Assembly: GCF_010365305.1 (NCBI RefSeq)
Contig: NZ_CP048279.1
Span: 62,001 to 126,000 of the forward strand
DNA length: 64,000 nt
Reading direction: 5' to 3'
DNA from: Staphylococcus sp. MI 10-1553
Lineage (GTDB): Bacteria > Bacillota > Bacilli > Staphylococcales > Staphylococcaceae
The stretch's first letter is position 1. Each line of letters starts with the position of its first letter. Position numbers and translations under genes: made by a program. Under the pieces are notes generated by a model that ran no database searches, was not told where the DNA came from, and saw nothing but the letters and a program-made list of their open reading frames with translations. Shown piece after piece: positions 39,364 through 49,778 of this stretch.

Positions 39364-40062
39364 ATGGCAAAATCTAAAACTAAAACAGCAGAAGAACAGT
39401 TAATCGTGCGCCATCAACCGAAATCATCGGTCAGTGAAAAATTTCGGAGCATTCGTTCCAATATTATGTTCGCAGGAGTCGATGCACCGATTAAAAGTGT
39501 CATTGTAACATCATCATCGCCGTTTTCAGGAAAATCAACTGTTTCAGCAAATTTAGCAGTGACGTATGCGCAAGCGAATTACCGTACTTTAGTGATTGAT
39601 GGCGATATGCGTAAACCGACACAGCATTACATTTTTAATTTACCCAACAACAAAGGTTTATCGAGTATTTTGATGAACTGGGGCGACTATGAACAGACTA
39701 TCCAAGAAACAGAAGTAGAAGGATTAGACGTACTTACTTCAGGGCCTATCCCTCCCAATCCTTCAGAGCTTATCACATCACAAGCTTTCCAAAAAGTATA
39801 CCAACATTTATTAAAAAGCTATGACTTTATTGTGATTGATACACCTCCGATTAATTCAGTCACAGATGCACAGTTATATGCCAAAATTTCGGGACATGCA
39901 ATTTATGTCATCGATGTAGAAAAAAATAATCGCCATTATGTCATGAAAGGTCAAAAAGAGTTGGAAAAATCCAATGCGCAAATTTTAGGTGTCGTCCTTA
40001 ATAAAATCAAACCTGACAAAGATGAAGGGTACTATGCTTATTACGGAGATGAGAAACAATGA
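39364..40062 (+). CDS. capB: Capsule tyrosine kinase CapB
   Basis: Cytoplasmic BY-kinase of 232 residues working with CapA. It has Walker A SSSPFSGKST, Walker A' VIDGDMRKP, Walker B FIVIDTPP and a short C-terminal tyrosine cluster (YYAYYGDEKQ) for autophosphorylation. Its stop overlaps the capC start (ATGA), so kinase and phosphatase are coupled. Confidence 0.94.
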   Translation: MAKSKTKTAEEQLIVRHQPKSSVSEKFRSIRSNIMFAGVDAPIKSVIVTSSSPFSGKSTVSANLAVTYAQANYRTLVIDGDMRKPTQHYIFNLPNNKGLSSILMNWGDYEQTIQETEVEGLDVLTSGPIPPNPSELITSQAFQKVYQHLLKSYDFIVIDTPPINSVTDAQLYAKISGHAIYVIDVEKNNRHYVMKGQKELEKSNAQILGVVLNKIKPDKDEGYYAYYGDEKQ

Positions 40063-40826
40063 TTGACATCCACAATCATATCTTAATCGGTGTAGATGAC
40101 GGCCCTCAGACTGAAACAGATATGATTGCGCTCATACAACAAGCAGCCGAACAGGGGGTGACGGGTATTGTCGCAACACCCCATCATCTCAAACCAGGCA
40201 TTCATAACGAAGCAAATGTTGTAATGGAACAACTTGAGAAGATGAAAAACCATCCAGAAATCCAAAAGTTAGGGATGACATTTTATCCAGGACAAGAAGT
40301 TCGAATTTCAGGTGACATCATTCAAAGGCTTGAACAAGGCACAGTGATGGGATTGAATCATTCCAAATATGTATTGATTGAATTGCCATCGAATGAAGTG
40401 CCCCATTATACGAAGGCATTATTTTTTGAATTACAACAACGTGGTTATATTCCGGTCATTGCCCATCCAGAGCGGAATAAAGCCATCGCTAAAAATCCGG
40501 AACGCTTGTATGAACTCGTTCAAAATGGTGCGTTAAGTCAACTGACAGCAGGCTCCCTTTTAGGCACATTTGGCAAAAATATTCAAAAGCTGTCACTACA
40601 GTTTATCACATGCCATTTAGCACATGTGATTGCGTCTGATGCGCATTCAACAGAAGAAAGACCTTTTCAATTACAAACATTAATAGAAGCAAACAAACTC
40701 AGACCTTATAAAGAAACGATACGACAATTGATTAATAATGGAAGCACAATGGTTAACAATATCGAAATCAAACGAGAGAGACCGTTAAAGCCGACAAAAC
40801 ATAAAAAATTCTTTGGTCTAATTTGA
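40059..40826 (+). CDS. capC: PHP-type tyrosine phosphatase CapC
   Basis: Phosphatase of 255 residues that dephosphorylates CapB. The metal-binding motifs of the PHP fold are visible: DIHNHILIGVDDGP, ATPHH, HPERN and SDAHS. It overlaps capB by four bases. Confidence 0.93.
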   Translation: MIDIHNHILIGVDDGPQTETDMIALIQQAAEQGVTGIVATPHHLKPGIHNEANVVMEQLEKMKNHPEIQKLGMTFYPGQEVRISGDIIQRLEQGTVMGLNHSKYVLIELPSNEVPHYTKALFFELQQRGYIPVIAHPERNKAIAKNPERLYELVQNGALSQLTAGSLLGTFGKNIQKLSLQFITCHLAHVIASDAHSTEERPFQLQTLIEANKLRPYKETIRQLINNGSTMVNNIEIKRERPLKPTKHKKFFGLI

Positions 40827-40837
40827 ACAAGTGGGTG

Positions 40838-42670
40838 ATGTCATTGTCAAAATTAACGGTGAAGCAGAGATTAGCTTTACTCATATTAGTAGATTCGTTA
40901 ATTGTTACATTTTCAGTCTTTCTCAGTTATTACATATTAGAACCGTATTTTCAAAACTATTCAACAAACTTACTATTTTTTACGTCTATATCATTATTAG
41001 TGACACACCATATTTTCGCTTATATTTTTAACATTTATCATCGCGCGTGGGAATATGCGAGTGTGACGGAATTATTTCTCATTGTCAAATCGGTGACATA
41101 CGCAATCGTTACGACGATGGTCATTGTCTTTGTTTTAATGGATGGCAATATGTTTGTCAGATTATATTTAATCACATGGATGATGCATTTAATTTTAATC
41201 GGTGGTTCGAGACTATCCTGGAGGGTATATCGCCGCGTATATATTAAAAATGATTATAAAAAGGTTCCGACACTCATTGTAGGGGCGGGACGAGGTGGTT
41301 TGTTGCTACTGCGACAGATGACAAACAGTCCTTATATGGGGATGGAGCCGGTTGCAATTGTGGATGATGATCCGAATAAACGGAATATGACATTATCGAC
41401 GAATATCAAAGTGGAAGGCACGATTGATGATATTCCGGACCTCGTGAAGCGGTATAAAATCAAAAAAGTCATTGTAGCGATTCCGACTCTCCCTGTTACA
41501 CGATTGAAAGATATTAGCGCATTAACGGCAAACTTGAGTATTGAAGTTTTAAAAATGCCTAATATTGAAGAAGTCATGACAGGCGAGATTGAGGTTAGCC
41601 AACTTAAAAAAGTGTCCGTAGCAGATTTGCTTGGACGGGATCCAGTGGAACTTGATATGTATTCGATTTCAAAAGAGTTGACGAATCAAACGATATTAGT
41701 GACAGGTGCGGGTGGTTCGATTGGTTCGGAAATATGCCGTCAAGTGTGCAAATTCAAACCGAAACGTATCATTCTCGTCGGTCATGGTGAAAATAGTATT
41801 TATTTGATTCACCAAGAGCTCATCCGCGAATATCAAGAGACGATTGATATCATTCCTGTCATTGCGGATATTCAAGATCGTGAACGAATGTTTCAAGTGA
41901 TGTCAAAATATGAACCGTTTATCGTTTATCACGCAGCGGCGCACAAACATGTGCCATTAATGGAATATAACCCAGAGGAAGCACTGAAAAATAATATTAT
42001 TGGGACGAAAAACACTGCAGAAGCTGCAAAACATGCTAAAGTTTGCAAATTCGTCATGATTTCGACTGATAAAGCTGTCAACCCACCGAATGTCATGGGC
42101 GCAAGTAAAAGAATCGCCGAAATGATTATTCAAAGCTTAAACGATGCGAGCAGTGAAACAGACTTTGTCGCTGTACGATTTGGCAATGTCCTCGGTTCAC
42201 GCGGCTCAGTGATACCGTTATTTAAAAAGCAAATTGAAGCAGGTGGTCCAGTCACAGTCACACATCCTGAAATGACGCGTTATTTTATGACGATTCCTGA
42301 AGCATCACGTCTCGTCCTACAAGCAGGGGCGCTGGCAGAAGGTGGCGAAGTGTTCGTACTGGATATGGGAGAGCCTGTCAAAATTGTCGACCTTGCCAAA
42401 AACCTTATCCGTTTGAGTGGTAAAAAAGAAGAGGACATTGGGATTGAGTTTTCAGGTATTCGTCCAGGCGAGAAACTGTATGAAGAACTGCTGAATGAAG
42501 ATGAAATCCATCCTGAACAAGTCTATGAAAAGATATATAGAGGGAAAGTGAGTAGGGTTGATATAGATGACATGGAATATATCATCAAACTTTTAAAAAC
42601 AGACTTTTCTAGGGAAGAAATTTTAGATATAGCAAATGATAGATGGACAATAGAGTGGAGGAGGAAATAA
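40838..42670 (+). CDS. capD: CapD/PglF-like UDP-GlcNAc 4,6-dehydratase (membrane-bound)
   Basis: Protein of 610 residues with four N-terminal membrane helices and two nucleotide-binding domains. The second has GAGGSIGSE (from about 290), TDKA (T410-D411-K412) and MGASKR, where Met replaces the usual SDR tyrosine. That pattern marks FlaA1/PglF/CapD enzymes that make UDP-4-keto-6-deoxy-HexNAc. It is close to S. aureus CapD along its length. Start: ATG 40838 aligns with the known N-terminus; TTG 40823, overlapping the capC stop, is the alternative. No CapN-type reductase follows; aminotransferase and acetyltransferase genes at 50372-52138 suggest the keto sugar is aminated instead. Confidence 0.9.
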   Translation: MSLSKLTVKQRLALLILVDSLIVTFSVFLSYYILEPYFQNYSTNLLFFTSISLLVTHHIFAYIFNIYHRAWEYASVTELFLIVKSVTYAIVTTMVIVFVLMDGNMFVRLYLITWMMHLILIGGSRLSWRVYRRVYIKNDYKKVPTLIVGAGRGGLLLLRQMTNSPYMGMEPVAIVDDDPNKRNMTLSTNIKVEGTIDDIPDLVKRYKIKKVIVAIPTLPVTRLKDISALTANLSIEVLKMPNIEEVMTGEIEVSQLKKVSVADLLGRDPVELDMYSISKELTNQTILVTGAGGSIGSEICRQVCKFKPKRIILVGHGENSIYLIHQELIREYQETIDIIPVIADIQDRERMFQVMSKYEPFIVYHAAAHKHVPLMEYNPEEALKNNIIGTKNTAEAAKHAKVCKFVMISTDKAVNPPNVMGASKRIAEMIIQSLNDASSETDFVAVRFGNVLGSRGSVIPLFKKQIEAGGPVTVTHPEMTRYFMTIPEASRLVLQAGALAEGGEVFVLDMGEPVKIVDLAKNLIRLSGKKEEDIGIEFSGIRPGEKLYEELLNEDEIHPEQVYEKIYRGKVSRVDIDDMEYIIKLLKTDFSREEILDIANDRWTIEWRRK

Positions 42671-42672
42671 GA

Positions 42673-43944
42673 ATGAGTGATATGAAAATTGGAGTGATTG
42701 GAATGGGATATGTAGGTATGCCGTTAGCAATTGCATTTGCCAAACATTACCATGTAATTGGCTTTGATATAGATAAGGAAAAGATTGAAAACTATAAAAA
42801 TCATATTGATCCAACTGGAGAAGTTGGAGAAGAAGTATTAAAAAAAACAACTTTAAAATTCTCTTCAAATGAAGGAGATTTACATGAGGTTAATTTTTTC
42901 ATTATTACTGTACCTACACCAATCAATCCAGATAATACGCCCGATTTGTCTCCTATAGAGAATGCGACAGAATTAGTTGGAAAGTATTTGAAAAGGGGAG
43001 ACTATATCATTTATGAATCAACAGTATACCCTGGTGTAACTGAGGATGTCTGTGTACCACTTTTAGAAGAAATATCTAGTTTAAAAGTACGTGACGACTT
43101 TAAAGTAGGTTATTCACCTGAACGCATTAATCCAGGAGACCGTAAAAATACAGTTGAAAATATTATAAAAATTGTGTCTGGAATTGATCGAGAAGCATTA
43201 GATACGATTGCTGAAACATATGAAAAAGTCATCAAAGCAGGTGTCCATAGAGCTTCAACAATTAAAGTAGCAGAAAGTGCTAAAGTAGTAGAGAATAGTC
43301 AACGTGATATTAATATAGCGTTTATGAATGAGTTATCGCAAGTTTTTGATTTAATGGGAATTAATACATTTGAAGTCATAGAAGCCATGAATACTAAGTG
43401 GAATGCTTTAGGCTTTTACCCAGGATTGGTTGGAGGACATTGCATCGGTGTAGACCCTTACTATTTTATTTATCAAGCTGAAAACCTTGGCTATCATTCC
43501 CAAATTATCTCTACTGGTCGAAATATAAATAATTATATGCCTAGTTTTATAGTGAAGAATTTAATTAAAGAATTAATGAAAAAAGGCAAAAATAGAGATA
43601 GCAATATAGTTGTTTATGGACTCACGTTTAAAGAAAACACCCCCGATTTTAGAAATTCAAAAGTGATAGAAGTCATTAAAGAATTGAATGATTATGACAT
43701 TATACCGATAGTCATTGATCCTTTTGTTGAAAACTTTAAAGATAGTTGTCTGAAGTTTAGTACTGCATCATTTGAAAATATAAAATCCGATATTGATGTC
43801 ATGATATATGCTGTAGATCATGATTATTTCAAGAAAATGGAAGACAAGAGATTTATAGATTTATTAGCATCAGAAGCCATTATATTTGATTTGAAAAATA
43901 GATTCAAAAAATATGAAACTAATCGTATTTCGTATTGGTCTCTT
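42673..43944 (+). CDS. UDP-HexNAc 6-dehydrogenase (TviB/WbpO-like)
   Basis: NAD-dependent enzyme of about 424 residues that oxidises a UDP-N-acetylhexosamine to its uronic acid. The Rossmann motif is IGVIGMGYVGMPLA, with ESTVYPGVTED, SPERINPGD, and the active-site cysteine in GLVGGHCIGVDPYY. The sequence type is that of TviB/WbpO (UDP-GlcNAc/GalNAc to GlcNAcA/GalNAcA). Start ATG 42673 follows GGAGGAG. The polymer is therefore probably acidic. The exact isomer cannot be told from sequence. The frame's final codons run to the stop at 43945-43947. Confidence 0.85.
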
Positions 43945-43964
43945 TAAAAATTCAGGAGGAAAAT

Positions 43965-45074
43965 ATGCAAGTTCTTCATATTAATTCAAATTATATGCAT
44001 TCGCGCTTACATAGCGAACTATTGGCTTATCTTGAATTATTAAATGTAAGTAATGAAGTAATCATGCCAAGAAAAGTAAATGATGACAAACATTGTATTA
44101 ATGATTTAAATTACAGCAATGTCTATCATAAAAAATTTTTAAAAAGTAAAGACAGAATCTTTTATTTTAGTAAGCAAAAGAAAATAAAAAAGTGGATTGA
44201 CACATTGGATTTAAAAATAGAGCAGTATGATATGGTTCATGCACACACGCTTTTTACTGATGGTTATGTTGCATACAAACTAGGTAAACCTTATGTGATA
44301 ACAGTACGAAATACAGACTTGAATTTTTTTATACGATTTTATAAACATTTACTGCCATTAGGGAGAAAAATTCTCAAACAGGCAAGTACTATTGTTTTCT
44401 TATCTGAGTCATATAAGAATAAAACAATTAATGCATTATTTAAACGTTCATCTGAAATAGAAGAAATAAACAAAAAAGTAGTAGTCATACCTAATGGCAT
44501 CAATAACTTTTGGATAAATCATCAGAGTACACGAAAAAAGAAATTATCATCGCAGCTTAACATTTTATGTGTAAGTAGAGTGATGAAAAATAAAAACATA
44601 GAATTCTTAGCGAAGTATTTAAATGATGAAACGCTAGGTATAGTGACAAATATATATGTAATAGGTGAAATTCTAGATAATCATTATTATAATGTTTTAT
44701 CCTCCTATAAACATATACATTTATTGGGAAAAAGAAACAAAGAAGACATTAAAAGTTTAATGGAGAGAATGGATGTTTTTGCACTAGTTTCTTTCTCTGA
44801 AACATTTGGTTTAGTTTATTTAGAAGCGCTCACTCAAAATTTGCCTTTGATATATACCAAAGGAGAGGGATTTGATCGTTATTTTGAAGAGGGGCTTGTT
44901 GGATATGCTGTTTCACCTTTTGATGCTAAGGGGCTTGTCAAAAGCATGTTAAATATAATCAGTCATTATAAAGAAATACAAAGTAACATCGCTCAAATAG
45001 ATAAAAATAAGTTCTCTTGGTATGAGGTAGCAGCTCAATATAAGGAAGTTTATGAAAAAATAAAAGGCTTGTGA
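43965..45074 (+). CDS. GT4-like glycosyltransferase
   Basis: Protein of 369 residues, GT-B fold, likely adding one sugar of the repeat unit on the cytoplasmic face. N-terminal MQVLHINSNY and C-terminal SFSETFGLVYLEALTQNLPLI are typical of GT4 donor-binding regions. CAGGAGG stands just before ATG 43965, favoured over the earlier in-frame ATG 43935. Donor and linkage are unknown. Base composition is more AT-rich from here to about 49750 than in capA-D. Confidence 0.82.
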   Translation: MQVLHINSNYMHSRLHSELLAYLELLNVSNEVIMPRKVNDDKHCINDLNYSNVYHKKFLKSKDRIFYFSKQKKIKKWIDTLDLKIEQYDMVHAHTLFTDGYVAYKLGKPYVITVRNTDLNFFIRFYKHLLPLGRKILKQASTIVFLSESYKNKTINALFKRSSEIEEINKKVVVIPNGINNFWINHQSTRKKKLSSQLNILCVSRVMKNKNIEFLAKYLNDETLGIVTNIYVIGEILDNHYYNVLSSYKHIHLLGKRNKEDIKSLMERMDVFALVSFSETFGLVYLEALTQNLPLIYTKGEGFDRYFEEGLVGYAVSPFDAKGLVKSMLNIISHYKEIQSNIAQIDKNKFSWYEVAAQYKEVYEKIKGL

Positions 45075-45079
45075 TTGAA

Positions 45080-46282
45080 ATGAAATTTATAAAAGATATG
45101 TTAATCAATATTTTGTCACAAGGTTTGTTTATTATTGTGCAGCAAGTGTTTTTATTTCCTAATTTTGAAAGAACTTTAGGGCAAAATCATTTTGGTAGAT
45201 TTCTTATTGTATATGGGATTTGTAATGTTGTCATTATCACTATTAATACAAGTTTTACGAATTTATATCAAAAAAACTATCATATGTTTGGAAATGAATT
45301 TGAAGGAAAAAAAGCGCTCTATAGTTATTACAAAAAGTTACTAGGATATATTCTAGCTGTTTCCATAGCAGGATTAATAGCATTGTTCTATGTAGATATC
45401 AGTTTTTTGACCTACTTCTTACTTGTTTTACTCATATTGTTAACGTCAAGTCGAATGTTTTTACTCGTATTTTATAGAGTGAAAAAAGCATTCATGAAAA
45501 TACTTAAGATTAATATGATTTTGAGTTTATTCTACATTACGCTCTTATTTATCGATATGCATAACATTAATGAAATTCTGTTCTACTTTGTCATGATTGA
45601 ATTTGTAATCAATGTGTTTACATATGTATTGGTGAAAGTGGATTTGCGTATGTTACTCGTAGTTCGAAATAAAAGTATCGAGAACTCGGCATTAGTATTT
45701 TTACTCACATCAGGTTGTGTAGGCGCTTTAATGAATTATTCTGACAGATTTATTATTAATTATTTATTTGATGCGAGTAGCGTCACGATTTTTTATATTG
45801 CAACACTACCGACCAAAATGCTGTTGTTTCCATTCACAATGATTTCTTCAGTTATTTTAAGCTATTTAGCTAATACGGATGCCATTACAAAAAATGTTAA
45901 ACGTAGGGTGTATATAATTTTACCTTTAATTATTGGTATGGTTTTTATCTTGTCTTACTTTTTAGGTTTGATATTAATTCGCATGCTCTATGTAGATTAC
46001 GTTGAGTCGATTGAAAATATATATATATTTGTGACAATGACATTTAGTCTTATTAGTGCCGACTATATTATTAGAAGTTTCTTAGTTAAATATTATTCAT
46101 TAAAACGTAAAGCAATCTTAGACACACTTACATTAGTGTTATTTATGCTTCTCTCCTTAGTTTTATACACGATTTCACAGAATATTGTTGTTATTGCTTT
46201 GGCTCAGCTGTTGACATATGGAATTAAGATTATTGTACAACTTATCATTTTTAATCGTTTGGAAACAAAGCACTTAAAATAA
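45080..46282 (+). CDS. Polysaccharide flippase (Wzx-type, MATE/PST)
   Basis: Membrane protein of 400 residues with about 12 helices (for example LSQGLFIIVQQVFLFPNFER, LLFPFTMISSVILSYL). It would flip the lipid-linked repeat unit to the outside. ATG 45080 is chosen; GTG 45071, which overlaps the preceding stop, is possible. Polymerase and initiating transferase in the same operon make a Wzx/Wzy pathway. Confidence 0.82.
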   Translation: MKFIKDMLINILSQGLFIIVQQVFLFPNFERTLGQNHFGRFLIVYGICNVVIITINTSFTNLYQKNYHMFGNEFEGKKALYSYYKKLLGYILAVSIAGLIALFYVDISFLTYFLLVLLILLTSSRMFLLVFYRVKKAFMKILKINMILSLFYITLLFIDMHNINEILFYFVMIEFVINVFTYVLVKVDLRMLLVVRNKSIENSALVFLLTSGCVGALMNYSDRFIINYLFDASSVTIFYIATLPTKMLLFPFTMISSVILSYLANTDAITKNVKRRVYIILPLIIGMVFILSYFLGLILIRMLYVDYVESIENIYIFVTMTFSLISADYIIRSFLVKYYSLKRKAILDTLTLVLFMLLSLVLYTISQNIVVIALAQLLTYGIKIIVQLIIFNRLETKHLK

Positions 46283-46299
46283 TATGAGGTGTTTAAATA

Positions 46300-47259
46300 G
46301 TGAAAAATTTTAAAATAATCATCAGGAATATATTTTTAAGAGAAAGAACAAAGACTTTGTATAGAAAATTAAGCAAGTTGAAAAGCATCATGATGTTACC
46401 TTTGAATGATGAACAATTTACTAAAATAAATATTAGAATGAATTCGGGTATAAAGCTTGAGTTAAAAAAACCAGAACGCTTTATAGACAAAATAAACTGG
46501 CTTAAATTGAACTACCGGAATCCATTACAAACAGAATATACTGATAAATATTTAATGAGAAACCATTTAATCAATCACGGTTATAACCATTTGTTACCAC
46601 CGTTAATAGGAGTTTTCGAAAGTTTTGATGATATCGATTTTAATCAAATGCCAGAGAAAGTGTTTTTAAAAACGAATCATACATCAGGTGTGAATCAATT
46701 AGTAGAGAAAGGTAAAACAGATCTCCATAAAGTAAAAAGTAGATTTAACAGAGCTCTGAAAGATAATTACTACAAATATTCAAGAGAGTGGAATTACAAA
46801 AATATACATCCGAAAATACTTGTTGAAGAATATTTAAGTGATGACAAATTGGTAGACTATAAATTTTTTGTATTTGGAGGAAAAGTAGAGTTTTTTGGTG
46901 TTATTAAAAATATTATTGATAAAGAAGGACGTGCTTCTCTCAATAGTCAAATTAATTTATACGAGAAAACATTAAAAAAATCAGACATTGATATAAATAG
47001 AACCGGTTTTGATGATAGTGATTTTGAACTGAGTCAATATGTGACGGAAATGATAGAAGTCGCTGAAACATTAGCGTCTCCTTTTCCTTTTTGTAGAGTA
47101 GATTTTTTAGTGGGTCAAAACAAGTTATATTTTGGGGAAATGACTTTTCATCCAAATGGAGGTCAATTAGTACTAAATCCAATTGATAATGAAATTAAAT
47201 ATGGCCAAAAAATAGATTTAACACGTATTCCTCGAAACCATTTGAAACCAGATAATTAA
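46300..47259 (+). CDS. ATP-grasp (TupA-like) protein of capsule locus
   Basis: Protein of 319 residues resembling TupA-type ATP-grasp proteins of polysaccharide clusters: KWLKLNYRNPL-like INWLKLNYRNPL, YTDKYLMR, VFLKTNHTSG, VDYKFFVFGG, and FCRVDFLVGQNKLYFGEMTFHPNGG. Such enzymes join a carboxylate and an amine, for example amidating a uronic acid of the polymer with an amino acid. With a uronic-acid dehydrogenase in the operon this fits, but the reaction is inferred. GTG 46300 follows ATGAGGTG. Confidence 0.7.
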   Translation: MKNFKIIIRNIFLRERTKTLYRKLSKLKSIMMLPLNDEQFTKINIRMNSGIKLELKKPERFIDKINWLKLNYRNPLQTEYTDKYLMRNHLINHGYNHLLPPLIGVFESFDDIDFNQMPEKVFLKTNHTSGVNQLVEKGKTDLHKVKSRFNRALKDNYYKYSREWNYKNIHPKILVEEYLSDDKLVDYKFFVFGGKVEFFGVIKNIIDKEGRASLNSQINLYEKTLKKSDIDINRTGFDDSDFELSQYVTEMIEVAETLASPFPFCRVDFLVGQNKLYFGEMTFHPNGGQLVLNPIDNEIKYGQKIDLTRIPRNHLKPDN

Positions 47260-47280
47260 AAAGCATTGAGGTGGTTGATT

Positions 47281-48486
47281 GTGAAAGTCAATTCAATAGA
47301 GGAGCAATTTGTTTTTAAGGTATCCACCATAGTTGTTTTTGCGCTGTATTTTCTTATTCTGTTGGGGTCTCTTAATGCTACTGTATCATCTTTTGTAGTT
47401 ATAGGCCTAATAGCATTGTTTTTAGTTTTTGGGATTACAAATATAGGTTTAATCGTTTATTTATTCAAAGGTGCGAACTTAAACAAATTACAATTGACTA
47501 TTTTATTTTTGATTCTTTTACTTGCTGTTATCTGTGTGCTTTCTATTTTGAATAATAGTTATCAACTTAAGGATCTGATAAATACTGTTCAAATGGTTGC
47601 TTGTTTGAATATGATACTATATTTGAATTTAATAAAACTGGATTACAGTGATTTAAGGCCTATCAACATGTTAGTAATATTTTTTACGATGTGTCAATTC
47701 TTTATTTTTATTTTAGAAGGAGCACCACAGTTATTTTCAAGTATCTATAACAACTCTAACTTAATAGGTCCTTATATGTTTTACACCTCCTTTTTTCTAA
47801 TATGTGGAATGAAGTTTTCTAAATATAAAATTTTATATTTTGTTATGTTAGCGATAAGTTTTATTCTGATTTTAGCAAGTGACACGAGGTCTATACTGTT
47901 AAGCATTGTTGCTACTTTTCTAGTTTATATATTTTGGAAATTCATAGTGAAATCTCGTTTTGTGGCTATGGCATTTTTTCTGGTTTTAATTACTACAAGT
48001 ATTGCATTTATATACATTTATCCATTATTGCCCACGTTTCAATTCTATTTACCTTTAGAAAATTGGGTATTAGCACATACAGGCAAAAGTATCATGTCAG
48101 GTCGAAATGAACTGTGGATACCACTAACAGAATTTATCAGTCAGAAACCGTTACTAGGTTATGGCCCAGGAACACTAGCGCAAGGACTATATTTACATAA
48201 TCAGTCTCCTCACAATTTATATTTGAATATTTTAATGCAAATAGGCTATCTAGGACTTATATTGATTCTTATTATTTTTCTTTTAATATGGCTCAGCATG
48301 ACACGATACAAAAATCATTTTTTAGTTAGATTATCAGCTAGTTTTTTTGTTGGAATTATAGTCCATCAATCTTTTGAAACAACATTATTTCAAAACCAAC
48401 TGTCTATTGGATTGTTACAAATATTTATCATAGGCGTGGGTTTCAGTATGGCGACACATATGAATCAAAATGAAAAACATGAATGA
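47281..48486 (+). CDS. O-antigen/capsule polymerase (Wzy-like)
   Basis: Membrane protein of 401 residues with about ten to twelve helices and a large outer loop containing GRNELWIPLTEFISQKPLLGYGPG and SPHNLYLNILMQIGYLG, the Wzy_C/ligase hallmark. It polymerises the flipped repeat units. I use GTG 47281, 6 bases after GAGGTGG, over TTG 47266. Confidence 0.82.
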   Translation: MKVNSIEEQFVFKVSTIVVFALYFLILLGSLNATVSSFVVIGLIALFLVFGITNIGLIVYLFKGANLNKLQLTILFLILLLAVICVLSILNNSYQLKDLINTVQMVACLNMILYLNLIKLDYSDLRPINMLVIFFTMCQFFIFILEGAPQLFSSIYNNSNLIGPYMFYTSFFLICGMKFSKYKILYFVMLAISFILILASDTRSILLSIVATFLVYIFWKFIVKSRFVAMAFFLVLITTSIAFIYIYPLLPTFQFYLPLENWVLAHTGKSIMSGRNELWIPLTEFISQKPLLGYGPGTLAQGLYLHNQSPHNLYLNILMQIGYLGLILILIIFLLIWLSMTRYKNHFLVRLSASFFVGIIVHQSFETTLFQNQLSIGLLQIFIIGVGFSMATHMNQNEKHE

Positions 48487-48522
48487 ATAAATTGAGTGTT
48501 TATTAGAGAGGGGGTTTAATTT

Positions 48523-49767
48523 GTGAAAAACATTTGGATTATGAATCATTACGCAACAGATCAATATTTTAATGAAGGTGGCAGACATTATTGGTTTGCT
48601 GAAAATTTAAAGAAACAAGGTTATCAGGTGACCATTTTTTGCGCAAATACAAGACATAATTCCAATGAAACAATTGATAGCGAGAAAAATCAATATGGTG
48701 AGCGCGTTGTTAACGAAATCCCTTTTGTTTTTATAAAATCACACGCTTATCAGTCTAATAATCATCATAGAATTTTTAATATGATTTCTTTTGCTCAAAG
48801 ATTACTCACTGTTGCAGAAAAATATCGTAAAAGATATGGGCGCCCAGACGTTATTTTAGCTTCTAGCGTTCATCCTCTAACATTAATAGCGGGATTAAGA
48901 ATAGCTGAAAAGTGGGATATTAAATGTGTGGTTGAAATTCGAGATTTATGGCCTGAAAGTATTGTAGCTTATAGCATTTTAAGTAAGAAAAACCCACTCG
49001 TAAGAATAATGTATCACATAGAAAAATTGATTTATCAAAAGGCGGATTCTATTGTAATGACTTGGCCAGGTGGTTATGAATATATAAAAAATAAAGGCTG
49101 GAATAGTCAGATATCTGAAAACAAGGTGCATCATATTAGTAATGGAGTTGTATTAAGAGACTTTTATCAAAATGCATCCAACTATCATCAAGATGATGTT
49201 CATTTATTGAATCGAGATTTTAAAAATTTTATCTATACAGGATCGATTCGAAAAGTGAATGATTTGTCACTATTAATCGATGCAGCTCGTATAATAGAAG
49301 AGTATTATTCAGAAGAAAAAATTCGAATACTCATATACGGTGATGGAGATGAAAAAAGCCAACTTGTAGAAAAAGTGCATCAATTAAGCCTTAACAATGT
49401 TTTGTTTAAAGGTAAAGTTCCTAAAAGATTTATACCATTTATTTTAAAAAATGCGTACGCCAATATACTTCATAATCGTAGCACAAAACTAGATCAGTAT
49501 GGACAAAGCCAAAATAAACTATTTGAATATCTTGCTGCTGGAAGACCTATTCTACAGACATATACGACAGGTTATAGCGTGATTGAACAGAATCATTGTG
49601 GTGTCTGTGTCAGTGAGCAAACACCTCGAAAAGTAGCTGAAGCAATTGTGGCTATGTCTAGAGATGAGAATTTAGCATCTCAACAAGGAAAAAATGCTGC
49701 TCAAACTGCTAATTACTATGATTTTGAAAATTTAACGAAGAAACTTGTTCAAATCTTGGAGAGTTAG
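48523..49767 (+). CDS. GT4 glycosyltransferase (WbuB-like)
   Basis: Protein of 414 residues, GT-B fold. N-terminal IWIMNHYATDQYFNEGGRHYWFAENL is the WbuB-family pattern; VVEIRDLWPES and the donor site KLFEYLAAGRPI are typical. In other loci WbuB-like enzymes add a sugar to a lipid-linked FucNAc- or related amino-sugar acceptor, which fits the next genes. GTG 48523 has GAGGGGG upstream. Confidence 0.85.
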   Translation: MKNIWIMNHYATDQYFNEGGRHYWFAENLKKQGYQVTIFCANTRHNSNETIDSEKNQYGERVVNEIPFVFIKSHAYQSNNHHRIFNMISFAQRLLTVAEKYRKRYGRPDVILASSVHPLTLIAGLRIAEKWDIKCVVEIRDLWPESIVAYSILSKKNPLVRIMYHIEKLIYQKADSIVMTWPGGYEYIKNKGWNSQISENKVHHISNGVVLRDFYQNASNYHQDDVHLLNRDFKNFIYTGSIRKVNDLSLLIDAARIIEEYYSEEKIRILIYGDGDEKSQLVEKVHQLSLNNVLFKGKVPKRFIPFILKNAYANILHNRSTKLDQYGQSQNKLFEYLAAGRPILQTYTTGYSVIEQNHCGVCVSEQTPRKVAEAIVAMSRDENLASQQGKNAAQTANYYDFENLTKKLVQILES

Positions 49768-49778
49768 GAGCGTGAATC

